Shown piece after piece: positions 28,753 through 38,686 of a stretch of DNA of 46,239 nucleotides (the first letter of the stretch is position 1; every line of letters begins with the position of its first letter). Origin of the DNA: an uncultured Clostridia bacterium (lineage in GTDB: Bacteria > Bacillota > Clostridia > TANB77 > CAG-508); assembly GCA_944391015.1 (NCBI GenBank), contig CALXRZ010000006.1, positions 1 through 46,239 on the forward strand, written 5' to 3'. A program made the translations under genes and the position numbers. Under the pieces are notes generated by a model. The model saw nothing but the letters and a program-made list of their open reading frames with translations, did no database searches and was not told the origin of the DNA.

Positions 28753-29113
28753 AGTAAATCTATAAGCCGGGTTCTGTCTTGAATAGTCATCTATCTAGTA
28801 CATATATTGCTATATGCATCTTGCCACCAATATAAGAAGACTGGCGAGCAGCCATTAACCTTCTTGGCTCGGTGTTGCTCCTGATGGGGTTTACACTGAC
28901 CCAATATGTCACCATACCAGCGGTGAGCTCTTACCTCGCCTTTTCACCCTTACCAAACTAGAAGCCTTTAACTTCTAGCAGGCGGTACTTTTCTGTTGCA
29001 CTTTCCTTAAGGTTACCCTCACTGGACGTTATCCAGCATCATTGCTCTGTGGAGCCCGGACTTTCCTCGTACGCTGTCTTTCGACCTTGCTATACGCGAC
29101 TATTCGATTTACT
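28753..29113 (-). ncRNA. rnpB: RNase P RNA, class A
   Basis: On the minus strand the conserved 5' GAGGAAAGTCCGGGCTCC (near 29072), the AAAGTGCAACAGAAA core, the GGTAAGGGTGAAAAGGCG region and the 3' AGACAGAACCCGGCTTATAG (near 28760-28779) are in order. P1 pairs AGTAAATC (29106-29113) with GATTTACT (28753-28760), which fixes both ends. The GGGCTCC form and CR layout are ancestral class A and not the Bacillus class B, agreeing with a clostridial host. Upstream of 28752 back to 28561 I see nothing else. Confidence 0.95.
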
Positions 29114-29206
29114 CTTTTCCTATTTTACTATAATTTTAAGTTGTAGTCAATTATATTTGATTATAATTTACCCGATTCGTTACTGGATAATGGTGCTTAA
29201 TAAAAT

Positions 29207-29357
29207 CTAGGCACTATGTATGTTTTAATGTTTGTTTGAGTGCTTAAGGTGGGGACCGACAAGTTTACAAACTGTTATGCGAAAAGAATTTGAGCATATA
29301 CAGTTTGTACGCAGTTGGGGGCCGAAAACAAACATTTAAAACATACATAGTGCCTAG
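29207..29357. repeat. Hairpin element 1: conserved core inside perfect variable arms
   Basis: The left arm (29207-29237, starting CTAGGCACTATGTATGTTTT) and right arm (29326-29357) are inverted copies with a single-base indel; weaker pairing continues outward to about 29181/29383. Inside are GAGTGCTTAAGGTGGGGACC (29238-29257), an inner stem ACAAACTGT/ACAGTTTGT, and GCAGTTGGGGGCCGAA. The core matches element 2 at 38717-38856 nearly base for base, but the arms do not. ACCCGATT occurs on both sides (29170-29177 and 29385-29392), possibly a target duplication. No coding potential. Confidence 0.8.
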
Positions 29358-29448
29358 ATAAAGAAAAACACTATTTTCCAGTACACCCGATTTCTTTGCA
29401 CAATTGCATTTAACTTTTTACTAGATAGAGTTTTAGAAAATTCTATTA

Positions 29449-30360
29449 CTATATATTTTGCAACTCTTGCATCAAATTAGAATAATTTATTAAAAACACT
29501 TTTCTATCCTTGCTATTGCAGTCTTCTTGTAATTCATTTAATAACACATACGCTTTATTTATTATATCTATCTTATCAATATTATTTATTTGATTATTAA
29601 GTATACTTGCAAAATTCTCATCTGCTTTTTTTATATAATTTACTGCCTCTTCCCAATTTTCTCTTTCAATTTCAGAATATGAATACAATATATTGCTTCG
29701 TACATTATATATTTTACTATTTTCTTCCGAAAAATCTTTTACATATTTGCTAAGCAAACTATATAAATCAGAGCAATTTAGCAAAGCATTTTCTTTGTCT
29801 TTTTGCTCTAAGCTACTAGATATTTTGTCTAACGTACTATTAAATTTAAGCAAATCATCTTTGTTTACATTCAAGGAACTTAAATCAATCATAATAGTTG
29901 TCCAAGCAGAATACATATCTTGAACTTTCATATTTACATTATTCCAATTTATTTTATCTGTGCTATCATCATTTAAAATGCTATTTGCATTAGACATATT
30001 TGTTGTAGTTATACTACTTTTTTTATCAGAATCTCCTTGTTCGGAACTAGATTGTCCTCCTGAACTTTCAGAACCACCTTGTCCAGAATTGCTTCCTGAT
30101 GAACTAGAATTTTCGTCAGAACTAGAATCTTCTATTTCTTCGCTCACTATTTTATAATTGGTATATGAAATATTATTAAGTTCATTCATTACATATATAA
30201 TGTTGTTTCCTAAATATTCTATTTCTGATATAACTTTTTCAGTTAGCATATCACTACTATTTGCTTTACTTTCTTTTATATTGCCATATACAAAATAACC
30301 TACTATGGCAATAACTATTATTAAAAATAAAGTTATTATTGTAATAATATATTTCTTCAT
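29449..30360 (-). CDS. Membrane-anchored protein with Ser/Gly-rich linker
   Basis: 303 residues. N-terminal membrane segment (IITIITLFLIIVIAIVGYFVYG), then helix, a low-complexity Ser/Gly/Gln/Glu linker (about residues 75-120), and a helical C-terminal domain rich in Asn, Leu and Lys. No family recognised. It could be a surface-exposed structural protein; it stands alone between the hairpin element and a divergent small gene. Confidence 0.65.
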   Translation of the reverse strand: MKKYIITIITLFLIIVIAIVGYFVYGNIKESKANSSDMLTEKVISEIEYLGNNIIYVMNELNNISYTNYKIVSEEIEDSSSDENSSSSGSNSGQGGSESSGGQSSSEQGDSDKKSSITTTNMSNANSILNDDSTDKINWNNVNMKVQDMYSAWTTIMIDLSSLNVNKDDLLKFNSTLDKISSSLEQKDKENALLNCSDLYSLLSKYVKDFSEENSKIYNVRSNILYSYSEIERENWEEAVNYIKKADENFASILNNQINNIDKIDIINKAYVLLNELQEDCNSKDRKVFLINYSNLMQELQNI

Positions 30361-30492
30361 AACGACCTCTTTTTATTAAATATTTTTTATTATTATTGCC
30401 AAAAAATTTCCTTTTATTCTCTAGTATTTTTATTATTTATCTATATATAATAATAATAAATTTAAAAAATATGAATTTAGAAGAGGAAAATT

Positions 30493-30783
30493 ATGGAAGC
30501 AATTGTGCGCTTATATAGTTCAAAAAGAAACGAAATTAGCAAATTTCTTAATAGTTTTTTCAAAACTAATGCTTTTGAAAACGAGTTTATGAATTTATTA
30601 GAATGGGAAAAAAAGTACCAAAACCCTGTCGAAATAACAGAAATCATTGGTACTTTTATCGATAATAACGATAAATTTTCTATCAATATGTGGATTAGCT
30701 TGGACCTTGGTGTTTTTATAAATATAAATGATAATAATGCAAACGAAATCATAAAGTATATTTACGAAAGATTTCCTTACTAA
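30493..30783 (+). CDS. Unrecognised 96-residue protein
   Basis: Plus-strand gene with an AGAGGAAA site 4-5 nt before the ATG and a TATAATA-rich upstream region. The product is mixed alpha/beta and soluble, ending FININDNNANEIIKYIYERFP. The opposite strand is also open here but lacks a ribosome site and has an unlikely composition. It converges on gpsA with only 16 nt between. No function can be assigned. Confidence 0.65.
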   Translation: MEAIVRLYSSKRNEISKFLNSFFKTNAFENEFMNLLEWEKKYQNPVEITEIIGTFIDNNDKFSINMWISLDLGVFININDNNANEIIKYIYERFPY

Positions 30784-30799
30784 TTTTTTGCAAATTTAC

Positions 30800-31783
30800 T
30801 CATTCACACTTTTTATCACGCGTCATAAGCTGAACCACAGCTTCCTTTGGTTTTAAACCATTATATAAAACGTCATAAACCGTATTTACTATTGGCATTT
30901 CAATATTGTATTTTTGTGCTAGCTTGTATGCAACTTCTATGTTATCTATACTTTCAATTGTCATTCCAACTTCTTTTCTGGTTTCTTCAACAGTTAAGCC
31001 TCTTCCTATGCATCTTCCAGCTTTTCTGTTTCTGCTATGTTCACTAAGGCAAGTAACTATTAGGTCGCCTAAACCAGATAGTCCATAAAAAGTATTATGA
31101 TTTCCTCCTAGTGCAACACCTAAACGTGATATTTCAGTTAGTCCTCTTGTGATTAGTGCTGCCAAGGTATTGTCACCTAAATTTAGTTCAGCAATTATTC
31201 CTGCACAAAATGCTATTATGTTTTTTAGTGCTCCACCTAGTTCTGCTCCTTTAACATCAGAGCTGGTGTAAATTCTAAGATTTTCATTCATAAGTGTATC
31301 CTGCACTAAATATTGTACATCTAAGCTTTGTGAAGCAATTACTATGGCTGTTGGTATTCCAAGTGATACTTCCTCTGCGTGACTTGGACCTGTAAATACT
31401 CCTATTTTTGCTTTTGGCATTTCTTCGTGTACAACCTCATTCAATGTATATAATGTTGTTGCTTCAAAGCCTTTAGAACATAATATAATTGGCTGATTTT
31501 CTACATACATTTTGTATTTTTTTACAGTGTCTCTTGTAAATTTTGATGGCGTAACGTGTAAAATCATATCACTTCCCTTAATTGCTTCTTCTATATTTGT
31601 TGTACATAATATATTTTCTGGCATTGTTGCCATTGGCAAAAATTTACACTTATGTTCATTATTGATTAAGTCAGCTTCTTCTTTACTAAAAGACCATAGT
31701 CTTACTTCGTGTCCCATCTTTGCTGAATGTATTGCTAGCGCAGCTCCCCAACTACCACTACCTATTATACAAATTTTTTTCAT
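30800..31783 (-). CDS. gpsA: Glycerol-3-phosphate dehydrogenase [NAD(P)+]
   Basis: Makes sn-glycerol 3-phosphate from dihydroxyacetone phosphate for phospholipid synthesis. 327 residues: Rossmann motif GSGSWGAALA at about 7, GPSHAEEV, catalytic Lys in GGALKNIIAFCAG and NTLAALITRGL. AGGAGG site 5 nt before the ATG. It lies downstream of plsY and der in the same orientation, the conserved Firmicutes der-plsY-gpsA order. Confidence 0.97.
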   Translation of the reverse strand: MKKICIIGSGSWGAALAIHSAKMGHEVRLWSFSKEEADLINNEHKCKFLPMATMPENILCTTNIEEAIKGSDMILHVTPSKFTRDTVKKYKMYVENQPIILCSKGFEATTLYTLNEVVHEEMPKAKIGVFTGPSHAEEVSLGIPTAIVIASQSLDVQYLVQDTLMNENLRIYTSSDVKGAELGGALKNIIAFCAGIIAELNLGDNTLAALITRGLTEISRLGVALGGNHNTFYGLSGLGDLIVTCLSEHSRNRKAGRCIGRGLTVEETRKEVGMTIESIDNIEVAYKLAQKYNIEMPIVNTVYDVLYNGLKPKEAVVQLMTRDKKCE

Positions 31784-31939
31784 TTGAACCTCCTAAAATT
31801 TTTTTACTATACTTTTTTAACCAATCTACATATTGTAAAACTATAGCAAGCTAGAATTTATTTGTTCTAATATACTTATAAACCTTTTAAACTAGGATAA
31901 TTGTTCTAGTCTTATTCGCTCTATGTTTATATAGATTTT

Positions 31940-31970
31940 TTTGCAAAACTGGCCCGTCCCCTTTTGCAAA
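31940..31970. repeat. TTTGCAAAA palindrome with GTCCCC tip
   Basis: TTTGCAAAA (31940-31948) pairs with TTTTGCAAA (31962-31970) around CTGGCCCGTCCCC. It abuts the plsY stop codon, so it may serve as the plsY terminator. The same word TTTGCAAAAGGGGACG occurs at 38635-38650. Confidence 0.6.
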
Positions 31971-32600
31971 TTATTTTGTGCCTTTAAAACTAATTCTATT
32001 TTCTGTACCAGATAATAATCTTTTTACATTTTCTCTATGATTAAATACTATAATCACTGCTAAAACTACGCTATATATTATATAGTTTCCTGGTAATATA
32101 TAATTTTGAGGTATGAATATTGTAAGTACTGGATATAGTATTGCTGCTGCTATTGAGCCAACTGATACCATTTGTGTTAGTATTATTAGGATAAGAGCAA
32201 ATACTAAACAAATTAGCCCGATTTGCCAGTTTGACATTATAAGTACCCCAAGTGATGTTGCTACACCTTTTCCTCCTTTAAATTTAAAGAATATTGGAAA
32301 TGTGTGTCCAAGAATTACTGCTACACCTGCTATTTGCACTAACAATGCTCCATTTGAATTAGGAAAAATTTTATTCATAAGCATTGCTATAAGTATTGCT
32401 ATTACCCCTTTTAAAATATCACAAACTAGAGTAATTGCAGCTGCCTTTTTTCCAACAGACCTTAGCATATTTGTTGTTCCGGCATTTCCACTTCCTTTTT
32501 CTCTTACATCAAATCCTGCCATCTTTTTACTAAGTATTACTGAAAAGTTAATACTACCTATTAAATAGGCAATAATTGCTACTATTGCACATTCTACCAT
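31971..32600 (-). CDS. plsY: Acyl-phosphate glycerol-3-phosphate acyltransferase
   Basis: Polytopic membrane enzyme that transfers the acyl group from acyl-phosphate to glycerol 3-phosphate, the product of the neighbouring gpsA. 209 residues with the three PlsY motifs: GSGNAGTTNMLR (about 37), LGHTFPIFFKFKGGKGVAT (about 97-115) and FNHRENVKRLL near the C-terminus. Five or so membrane helices. GGGAAG site 8 nt upstream. Confidence 0.97.
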   Translation of the reverse strand: MVECAIVAIIAYLIGSINFSVILSKKMAGFDVREKGSGNAGTTNMLRSVGKKAAAITLVCDILKGVIAILIAMLMNKIFPNSNGALLVQIAGVAVILGHTFPIFFKFKGGKGVATSLGVLIMSNWQIGLICLVFALILIILTQMVSVGSIAAAILYPVLTIFIPQNYILPGNYIIYSVVLAVIIVFNHRENVKRLLSGTENRISFKGTK

Positions 32601-32697
32601 AATTTTTTCTTCCCTTCTTTTTCTATTTTTTTACTGCTTATTATTGCATAATCATTATATCTTTTTAAAGCTGTTTTGGGAATAGGTTTTTGAAAAA

Positions 32698-34026
32698 TTA
32701 TACATCTTTCTCGCTTTTTTCTCTAACTATCATTCTAACTGGTGTTCCTACAAGCCCAAATTCTTTCCTTATTTGATTTACCAAATATCTTTCATACGAA
32801 AAATGGAATAAATCTTTATCATTTACAAATACCACAAATGTTGGTGGTTTTGTACTTGCTTGGGTCATATAGAATATTCTAAGTCTCTTTCCTTTATCTG
32901 TTGGTGGTTGTACAACTGCTATTGCTTCATTTAACACTTGATTTAATGTAGATGTAGAAACTCTTAATGAATTTTGGCTTGCCACACTGTTTATAAGTTC
33001 AAATAATTTGTTTACTCTTTGTCCTGTTTTGGCAGATATAAATAGAATTGGAGCATATGATAAATATGATAGTTTATCATAAACATCTTTTTTATACTGT
33101 TCTAAAGTACCATTTTGTTTCTCATACTCATCCCACTTATTTACTACAATAATTATTCCTTTTCCTGCCTCGTGTGCCTCTCCAGCAATTTTTGTATCTT
33201 GCTCTGTAACACCTTCATTTGCATCTATCATAAGTAGGCATACATCTGCCCTTTCTACTGCAAGCAAACTTCTCATTACACTGTATTTTTCTAGGTTTTC
33301 AGATACTTTGCTTTTCTTTCTAATTCCGGCAGTATCTATAAATACATATTTTCCAAATTCATTTTCAAATTCTGAATCTATTGCATCTCTTGTAGTCCCA
33401 GCAATGTTACTTACTATAACTCTATTTTCTCCTAATATTTTATTTACTAAAGATGATTTACCAACATTTGGCTTTCCTATTATTGCAACCTTTATTACAT
33501 CATCGTCGCTTTCATTTTCATCTTCAGGAGGTAGTTTTTCGTATATAGCATCTAGCACATCGCCTATTCCTATTGCGTTAGTTGATGAAACTCTGTATGG
33601 GTCACCTAGTCCTAAATTATAGAATTCGTATATATCATCAGATACCTTTCCGTAATTATCAGCTTTGTTACATACTAGAATAATTGGCTTGTTAGCCTTT
33701 CTAAGCATTAAAGCAATATCACTATCTGCTGCTGTAACACCTTGCCTAATATCAGTAACAAATACAATTACATCAGCCATTTGAATTGCAAGGTTAGCTT
33801 GCTCCCTCATCTGAGAAAGGATTATATCCTCAGACTCCGGCTCAATTCCTCCTGTATCTACAACAGTAAAATTTCTACCTCTCCAATTTGCTTCTGCATA
33901 AACTCTATCACGAGTAACGCCCGGTGTATCTTCTACTATTGATATTCTTTTTCCTACTATATAATTAAAAAATGTTGATTTACCTACATTTGGTCTTCCT
34001 ATTAAGGCCACTATTGGTTTACTCAT
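32698..34026 (-). CDS. der: Ribosome-assembly GTPase Der (EngA)
   Basis: Double-Era-like GTPase needed for 50S subunit maturation. 442 residues: first G domain with GRPNVGKST (about 9), DTGGIEPE and NKAD; second with GKPNVGKSS (about 186), DTAGIRKK and NKWD; then the C-terminal KH-like domain (RIFYMTQASTKPPTFVVFVN). Start at 34026 after GGAGG. A TGGACAA/TTGTCCA palindrome lies just upstream. Confidence 0.97.
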   Translation of the reverse strand: MSKPIVALIGRPNVGKSTFFNYIVGKRISIVEDTPGVTRDRVYAEANWRGRNFTVVDTGGIEPESEDIILSQMREQANLAIQMADVIVFVTDIRQGVTAADSDIALMLRKANKPIILVCNKADNYGKVSDDIYEFYNLGLGDPYRVSSTNAIGIGDVLDAIYEKLPPEDENESDDDVIKVAIIGKPNVGKSSLVNKILGENRVIVSNIAGTTRDAIDSEFENEFGKYVFIDTAGIRKKSKVSENLEKYSVMRSLLAVERADVCLLMIDANEGVTEQDTKIAGEAHEAGKGIIIVVNKWDEYEKQNGTLEQYKKDVYDKLSYLSYAPILFISAKTGQRVNKLFELINSVASQNSLRVSTSTLNQVLNEAIAVVQPPTDKGKRLRIFYMTQASTKPPTFVVFVNDKDLFHFSYERYLVNQIRKEFGLVGTPVRMIVREKSEKDV

Positions 34027-34192
34027 TTTGCACCTCCATTTAGTGTGGACAAAAGGTTCAATCTATATTGTCCAAGTTTTTTTGCATTCTATAAATTTTA
34101 GAATTTATTATTATATTTAATGTATTAGAATTATTTTTTAATATTGTGTGTTAATTCTAGTCAGTACCATTACAATTTTACTATAATATGCA

Positions 34193-34221
34193 AAAAATAG
34201 CAAGAAAATCTTGCTATTTTT
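34193..34221. terminator. Terminator after the PTPS-related gene
   Basis: AAAAATAGCAAG pairs perfectly with CTTGCTATTTTT around AAAAT, just after the end of the gene at 34237-36168. The built-in A/T arms make it bidirectional. Confidence 0.85.
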
Positions 34222-34236
34222 GATAGTAGTAATAAA

Positions 34237-36168
34237 CTATGTATTTTTTCCGTTTAGACCTTTTCCTAAAGATGACAAGTATGTTGCAAATAGGCCTGTT
34301 CCTAAAACTGACAGAACAGATATAATGTACGTTATTTTCATTAAAGTAGTTCCTGTATATTCTACTGTAACAGTAACTTCATCATTTGTGCTAAACACAG
34401 AGTTTGGCAAACAAATTGCCACAAAGCCATTTTCCGATTCAAATGTTTCAAGTTTTTGTATCTTTCCATTTATTTCAGTCTCTGCTGTATAACCCAAGTA
34501 GTATATATATGGCAATTCTAATGTTATGCCATTTTGTGTGTCCTGACGTTCTGACTCTTTTTTCTTATCTTTGTCTTCATTTTTCTCTGTTTCAGCTAAG
34601 TTGCTCGAGCTATTTGAGATATTTGAGACTTTTAAGTTATTTAAGTTAGTGACTTTTTCATCATCGATTTTTCTAACACTAAAACTTAATTTTGTTCCGT
34701 TCTTTTCCTCGTTTTCTATTATTATTGCTTTATTATTTTCTTGTATAATATCTAGCACATACACCCTATTTTCTCTAGTCTTTATATAGTCTAAATGCTC
34801 AAATGCTTTGCTTGGCAAATATTCAAATGTAGCACAACCTGCGTGTACTCTTCCAGTGTTTTCATTTACTCCTACTGCTGGCCATAAGCTTTCTTCTGTC
34901 CATTGCTTATCATAGTTAAATTTGAAGAATAATGGTACAATGAGCAAATACGAAATTATTCCAAGTACTAATACATCTCTTAGTTTAAAGTCTTTTATAA
35001 CAAGTCTATAATTTATTCCTGTGATAACTGCAAAGAAAAAGCTTGAAAATTCTAGCAGTCTAAAAGTAAATTGTAGCATTTTTAGTATTGATGGCATTTT
35101 TTCAAAAGGAAAGATTCTTAGCGACATTATTACGCATAAAATTCCTGTAACTAGCGAAAACCAGTATAATTTTCTAATGTTTTTATCTACCTTTTTATGT
35201 ACTAATATTGTAAGTACTAGGCCTATTATGTTGACTAAACCAATTTCATAGCTCATTGTGTTATTGCCTGTGTAAATAAGGTTCATTAAATCTACTTTAT
35301 AGTATATAAGAGCATCTGTTCTTTCCATTCTTCCTGGCTTAAACACTTCATAGTCAGTAGTTAGTTTATGTTCAAGAAGAGGCACTGTATAAAAGCTTGT
35401 TATAAGTAATATCAAAAGTATATTTATTGCTAATGCTTTTAATACTTGTTTGTTTTTTAGTGTTTTGATGTTTATTAGTAAAAATATAAAGCAGATTATA
35501 GCAGTATACATTGCTATAACCGAATGTGTTAAAATTAGTCCTGAAGCTCCTAGAGTTAGTAATAAACTATTCTTTAAGTATTTTCTTTTGTTTAGTTTAT
35601 TCTCATCGTCAAGACCATTTATATTTTTATCTTGTATATTAGTCTCTTCACTGCAAATGTTAAATAAATTATACATTCCGTGAAACACAATAGGTAAAAA
35701 TATAAATGAGGTAAGTTCGGATACTGCCATTCGCATATACATATCTGTAAGCCTATATGGTGCACACATATATATAATTGCAGAAAGCAAACCTGCCCAC
35801 CTATTTTGGCTTATTTTATTTACAAATTCATACATTGCTATTCCTGACAAGAAGCCTACTAATACAATGAATAGTTTTAGCATTAGTTCAAATGAGTTTG
35901 TAAATATGCTAAATATTAGTGGAATATATGCAGTGATTGGACTATAGAAGAAGTTCCAAGAATAGCCAAAGCCATTGCAAAAGTTTGACATTATAACTGG
36001 TATTACTTGTCCTTCTTCTATAGATTGCATTGTCCCCATTAGCCTTGCTATATGCTGAATTCCGTCGTCTACATATATGTTAAAGTTTTGACTTAACATT
36101 GGTATAGAAATAGCAATAGCAAATATTAGTATAATTGTATAATCTATTAGTTTTTTCCTATTTTTCAT
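34237..36168 (-). CDS. Large polytopic membrane protein, PTPS-related family (first copy)
   Basis: 643 residues, about 12-13 membrane helices. The start after the first helix (NIYVDDGIQHIARLMGTMQ) places Asp residues in the first outside loop, as in GT-C-type membrane glycosyltransferases, and the middle part fits the PTPS_related membrane domain. The C-terminal third is a beta-rich outside domain (LELPYIYYLGYTAETEINGK) ended by one helix. It carries a polar low-complexity stretch (LAETEKNEDKDKKKESERQ). The likely role is lipid-linked sugar transfer in the envelope; substrate unknown. Forms a tandem with the next gene, 18 nt apart. Confidence 0.8.
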   Translation of the reverse strand: MKNRKKLIDYTIILIFAIAISIPMLSQNFNIYVDDGIQHIARLMGTMQSIEEGQVIPVIMSNFCNGFGYSWNFFYSPITAYIPLIFSIFTNSFELMLKLFIVLVGFLSGIAMYEFVNKISQNRWAGLLSAIIYMCAPYRLTDMYMRMAVSELTSFIFLPIVFHGMYNLFNICSEETNIQDKNINGLDDENKLNKRKYLKNSLLLTLGASGLILTHSVIAMYTAIICFIFLLINIKTLKNKQVLKALAINILLILLITSFYTVPLLEHKLTTDYEVFKPGRMERTDALIYYKVDLMNLIYTGNNTMSYEIGLVNIIGLVLTILVHKKVDKNIRKLYWFSLVTGILCVIMSLRIFPFEKMPSILKMLQFTFRLLEFSSFFFAVITGINYRLVIKDFKLRDVLVLGIISYLLIVPLFFKFNYDKQWTEESLWPAVGVNENTGRVHAGCATFEYLPSKAFEHLDYIKTRENRVYVLDIIQENNKAIIIENEEKNGTKLSFSVRKIDDEKVTNLNNLKVSNISNSSSNLAETEKNEDKDKKKESERQDTQNGITLELPYIYYLGYTAETEINGKIQKLETFESENGFVAICLPNSVFSTNDEVTVTVEYTGTTLMKITYIISVLSVLGTGLFATYLSSLGKGLNGKNT

Positions 36169-36186
36169 TTGTCTCCTTTATTTTTA

Positions 36187-37947
36187 TTAAACTATTTTTT
36201 CTTTTGGCAAATTTAGTTGTTCCTCTTTTTTCCACTTTTTCCTAAAGCAAATCACATATACTATAAAACCAACTATAGATATTGCAGAAATTGCATATGC
36301 TGTTTTTTCAAGCACAGTTGCTGTGTAGTCCACAGTAATTTTTCCAGTTTCAATATCTTCTGGCAAGTTAATTGCCACAAATCCATATTCTGATTCATAG
36401 TAATCTATTTTAGTAGCTTTTCCGTTATATTCAAGTGTTATTGTATAACCTGGGTAAAATAAATATGGTAATTCAAGTTTAGTATCTTTTTTTGCATTTT
36501 CTATTTCTATTTCCAAATGTAAAGCTTCTTTGTTCTCAGAAACAATATTTACATTTCCGGAGATCACCTCGGTGTTATCTTTCCTTGTTTCCAAATATCC
36601 AAATTGATTATATAATGCTTTTTTGGGCATATTATCTCTATTTATTGCAAAATAATCTATTTGTGGATTTTCTTTGTTTTTTCCCTCGTATTTAGCATCT
36701 AGACTTGTATCATTTGTTGGATATTGATTTAACTCCATCACAGTAAAACCTGCAATTATTGCTATAGCCAAAAGCCATGCAATAGCCTTTAACCATTTTT
36801 TGTTTATTGAGTTTAGTAAATAGTAAACATTCATAGCACATACAGGTGCAAAGAAGAAAAATGCAAAACCTAATAATCTCCAAGGATATTGTAAAGTGCA
36901 TAAAATGTCTGGCATAAATCTCCAAGGGAATAAATATGTACACATAATGATTGAAATTACACCTAGTAGCAAAAATGAGATGTAAAAATCTTTGTGCTCC
37001 TTGTCGATTTTTCTAAATGCTAAAATTCCAAGTAAAATCATTGTAATAAATGGAATACCTACAACAAAAGAAACTCCATTATCTTCTCCTATATCTTTTA
37101 GGAATTGTGATGGTTTTATTGTTTTAGTATATACATTTTCAGCATTTGTTTTCATTACATCAGGCTCTAATATTGCATACTCAGCTGTAAATTTGAATTC
37201 TAACATTGGTATTATAAACATTGCTGACACTAGCAAAATAAATACAATATTTATTAAACATTTTTTAATAACTTCTTTATTGAAAAATGCTTTTAGATTA
37301 AATAGCACAAAAATTAAGCAGAACAGTGCAGTGTAAACTGTAGATATTGTGTGTGTAAGTAGCAATCCTGTTGCTCCAATTGCTATATAGTAATGCCTTT
37401 TTTTGTCTCCTTGAAGTAGGTTATACAATCCTTGAAATACAATTGGAATAAATACAAATGCCGTAAACTCTCCTATTGCAAATCTATTAAACAAACATTC
37501 GAATCTATATGGGAATATCATATACAATATTGCAGATAAGAAAGCTATTCCCTTTTTCTTTGTAACTTCATTTACCAAATTGTACATAAAGATTCCCGAA
37601 AATACTACAGTGAGGCTTGCAAATATTTTTAGTCCTGTACTAAATGCCCCTGAAATTAGTCCTAATACATATGGTATATACGTAACTAATTGTGGGTAGA
37701 ATGTCATCATACTATAACCCCAGTTTTTACAAAAAAACGGGAAAACCAAAAATGGGAAACTGCCATATTCCATTGAATTGTCCAATCCTATAAGTCTTAA
37801 TAAATGGTACTTTCCATCATCACTTAAATAAAGTTGTACCCACAAAAAAGGAATACTTATTAGCAAACCAATAATTACTATTATAAGGTAATGCACCCAT
37901 CTTTTAGTTTTTATTGCTTCTATTATTTTATTCATTTTATTTTTCAT
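36187..37947 (-). CDS. Large polytopic membrane protein, PTPS-related family (second copy)
   Basis: 586 residues, paralogous to its neighbour over the full length: first-loop motif YLSDDGKYHLLRLIGLDNS, AFVFIPIVFQGLYNLL, LLLTHTISTVYTALFCLIF and the C-terminal LELPYLFYPGYTITLEYNGK. The two are diverged, so the duplication is old. It ends in a single helix and a Lys-rich cytoplasmic tail (FRKKWKKEEQLNLPKEK). Probably transcribed together with the downstream copy. Confidence 0.8.
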   Translation of the reverse strand: MKNKMNKIIEAIKTKRWVHYLIIVIIGLLISIPFLWVQLYLSDDGKYHLLRLIGLDNSMEYGSFPFLVFPFFCKNWGYSMMTFYPQLVTYIPYVLGLISGAFSTGLKIFASLTVVFSGIFMYNLVNEVTKKKGIAFLSAILYMIFPYRFECLFNRFAIGEFTAFVFIPIVFQGLYNLLQGDKKRHYYIAIGATGLLLTHTISTVYTALFCLIFVLFNLKAFFNKEVIKKCLINIVFILLVSAMFIIPMLEFKFTAEYAILEPDVMKTNAENVYTKTIKPSQFLKDIGEDNGVSFVVGIPFITMILLGILAFRKIDKEHKDFYISFLLLGVISIIMCTYLFPWRFMPDILCTLQYPWRLLGFAFFFFAPVCAMNVYYLLNSINKKWLKAIAWLLAIAIIAGFTVMELNQYPTNDTSLDAKYEGKNKENPQIDYFAINRDNMPKKALYNQFGYLETRKDNTEVISGNVNIVSENKEALHLEIEIENAKKDTKLELPYLFYPGYTITLEYNGKATKIDYYESEYGFVAINLPEDIETGKITVDYTATVLEKTAYAISAISIVGFIVYVICFRKKWKKEEQLNLPKEKIV

Positions 37948-38051
37948 TTGATTTATCCTTATATAATATATTTACAATCATTTATGGTTTAATTTGCATT
38001 TAAAAATGATTGTATAAGAAATTCAATGCAAATATTGCAAAATAAAACTAT

Positions 38052-38546
38052 TTAATACGTAATCTTTCCGTTTAACAAATCATCGTTTTTTATCCAGTCT
38101 TCTACATCTATAACTTGATACTCATCTTTGTTAATTCTCACAACCACTTCAGCAATTCCTGAATTTATAATTAGCTTTCTACACATTTGGCAACAACCAG
38201 GGTTTTCCTCATATTCCTCCGTCTCAGTTCTATACTGGACCAAATATAAAGTTCCACCTAGCATATCCGTCCTAGAACTACTAATAATAGCATTCATTTC
38301 TGCGTGGACACTTCTGCACGCATCATACCCAGCGTGCCTTACATTGGGAAAGAACTTCTTTTTAGAACAAAAACCTAAATCAATACAGTTTTTTCTTCCA
38401 CGTGGAGCGCCACTATACCCTGTAGATACAATTTCATCATTATTTACAATTACTGCACCAGATTTTTTTCTTAAGCAAGTACTTCTTTGTGCTACTGTTT
38501 CTGCTATGTTTAAATAATAATTCATTTTGTCTATTCGTTTTTCCAT
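38052..38546 (-). CDS. Deoxycytidylate deaminase family protein (ComEB-like)
   Basis: Converts dCMP to dUMP for thymidylate supply. 164 residues: STGYSGAPRG, zinc site HAEMNAI (about residue 83) and PGCCQMC (about 116). The second half of the zinc site reads PGCCQMC where many relatives have PC..C; both cysteines needed for zinc are present. The start at ATG 38546 has AAAGGA 12 nt before; ATG 38567 lies on the ribosome site itself and is less likely. Confidence 0.88.
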   Translation of the reverse strand: MEKRIDKMNYYLNIAETVAQRSTCLRKKSGAVIVNNDEIVSTGYSGAPRGRKNCIDLGFCSKKKFFPNVRHAGYDACRSVHAEMNAIISSSRTDMLGGTLYLVQYRTETEEYEENPGCCQMCRKLIINSGIAEVVVRINKDEYQVIDVEDWIKNDDLLNGKITY

Positions 38547-38686
38547 TGTTAACTTTTTTCCTTTCATATTTTTGCAATTTTTTAGTACATTATATCATTT
38601 ATGTTTATGAGTAGCAATTACTTTTTTTATTTTTTTGCAAAAGGGGACGAGCTTAAATTGTAAAAAATAAATATTTCTCTTTTTAT

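Noticed and set aside
30477..30752. A minus-strand open frame opposite the 96-residue gene
   Set aside because: The plus-strand frame has a proper ribosome site and an upstream TATAAT; the minus frame has neither.
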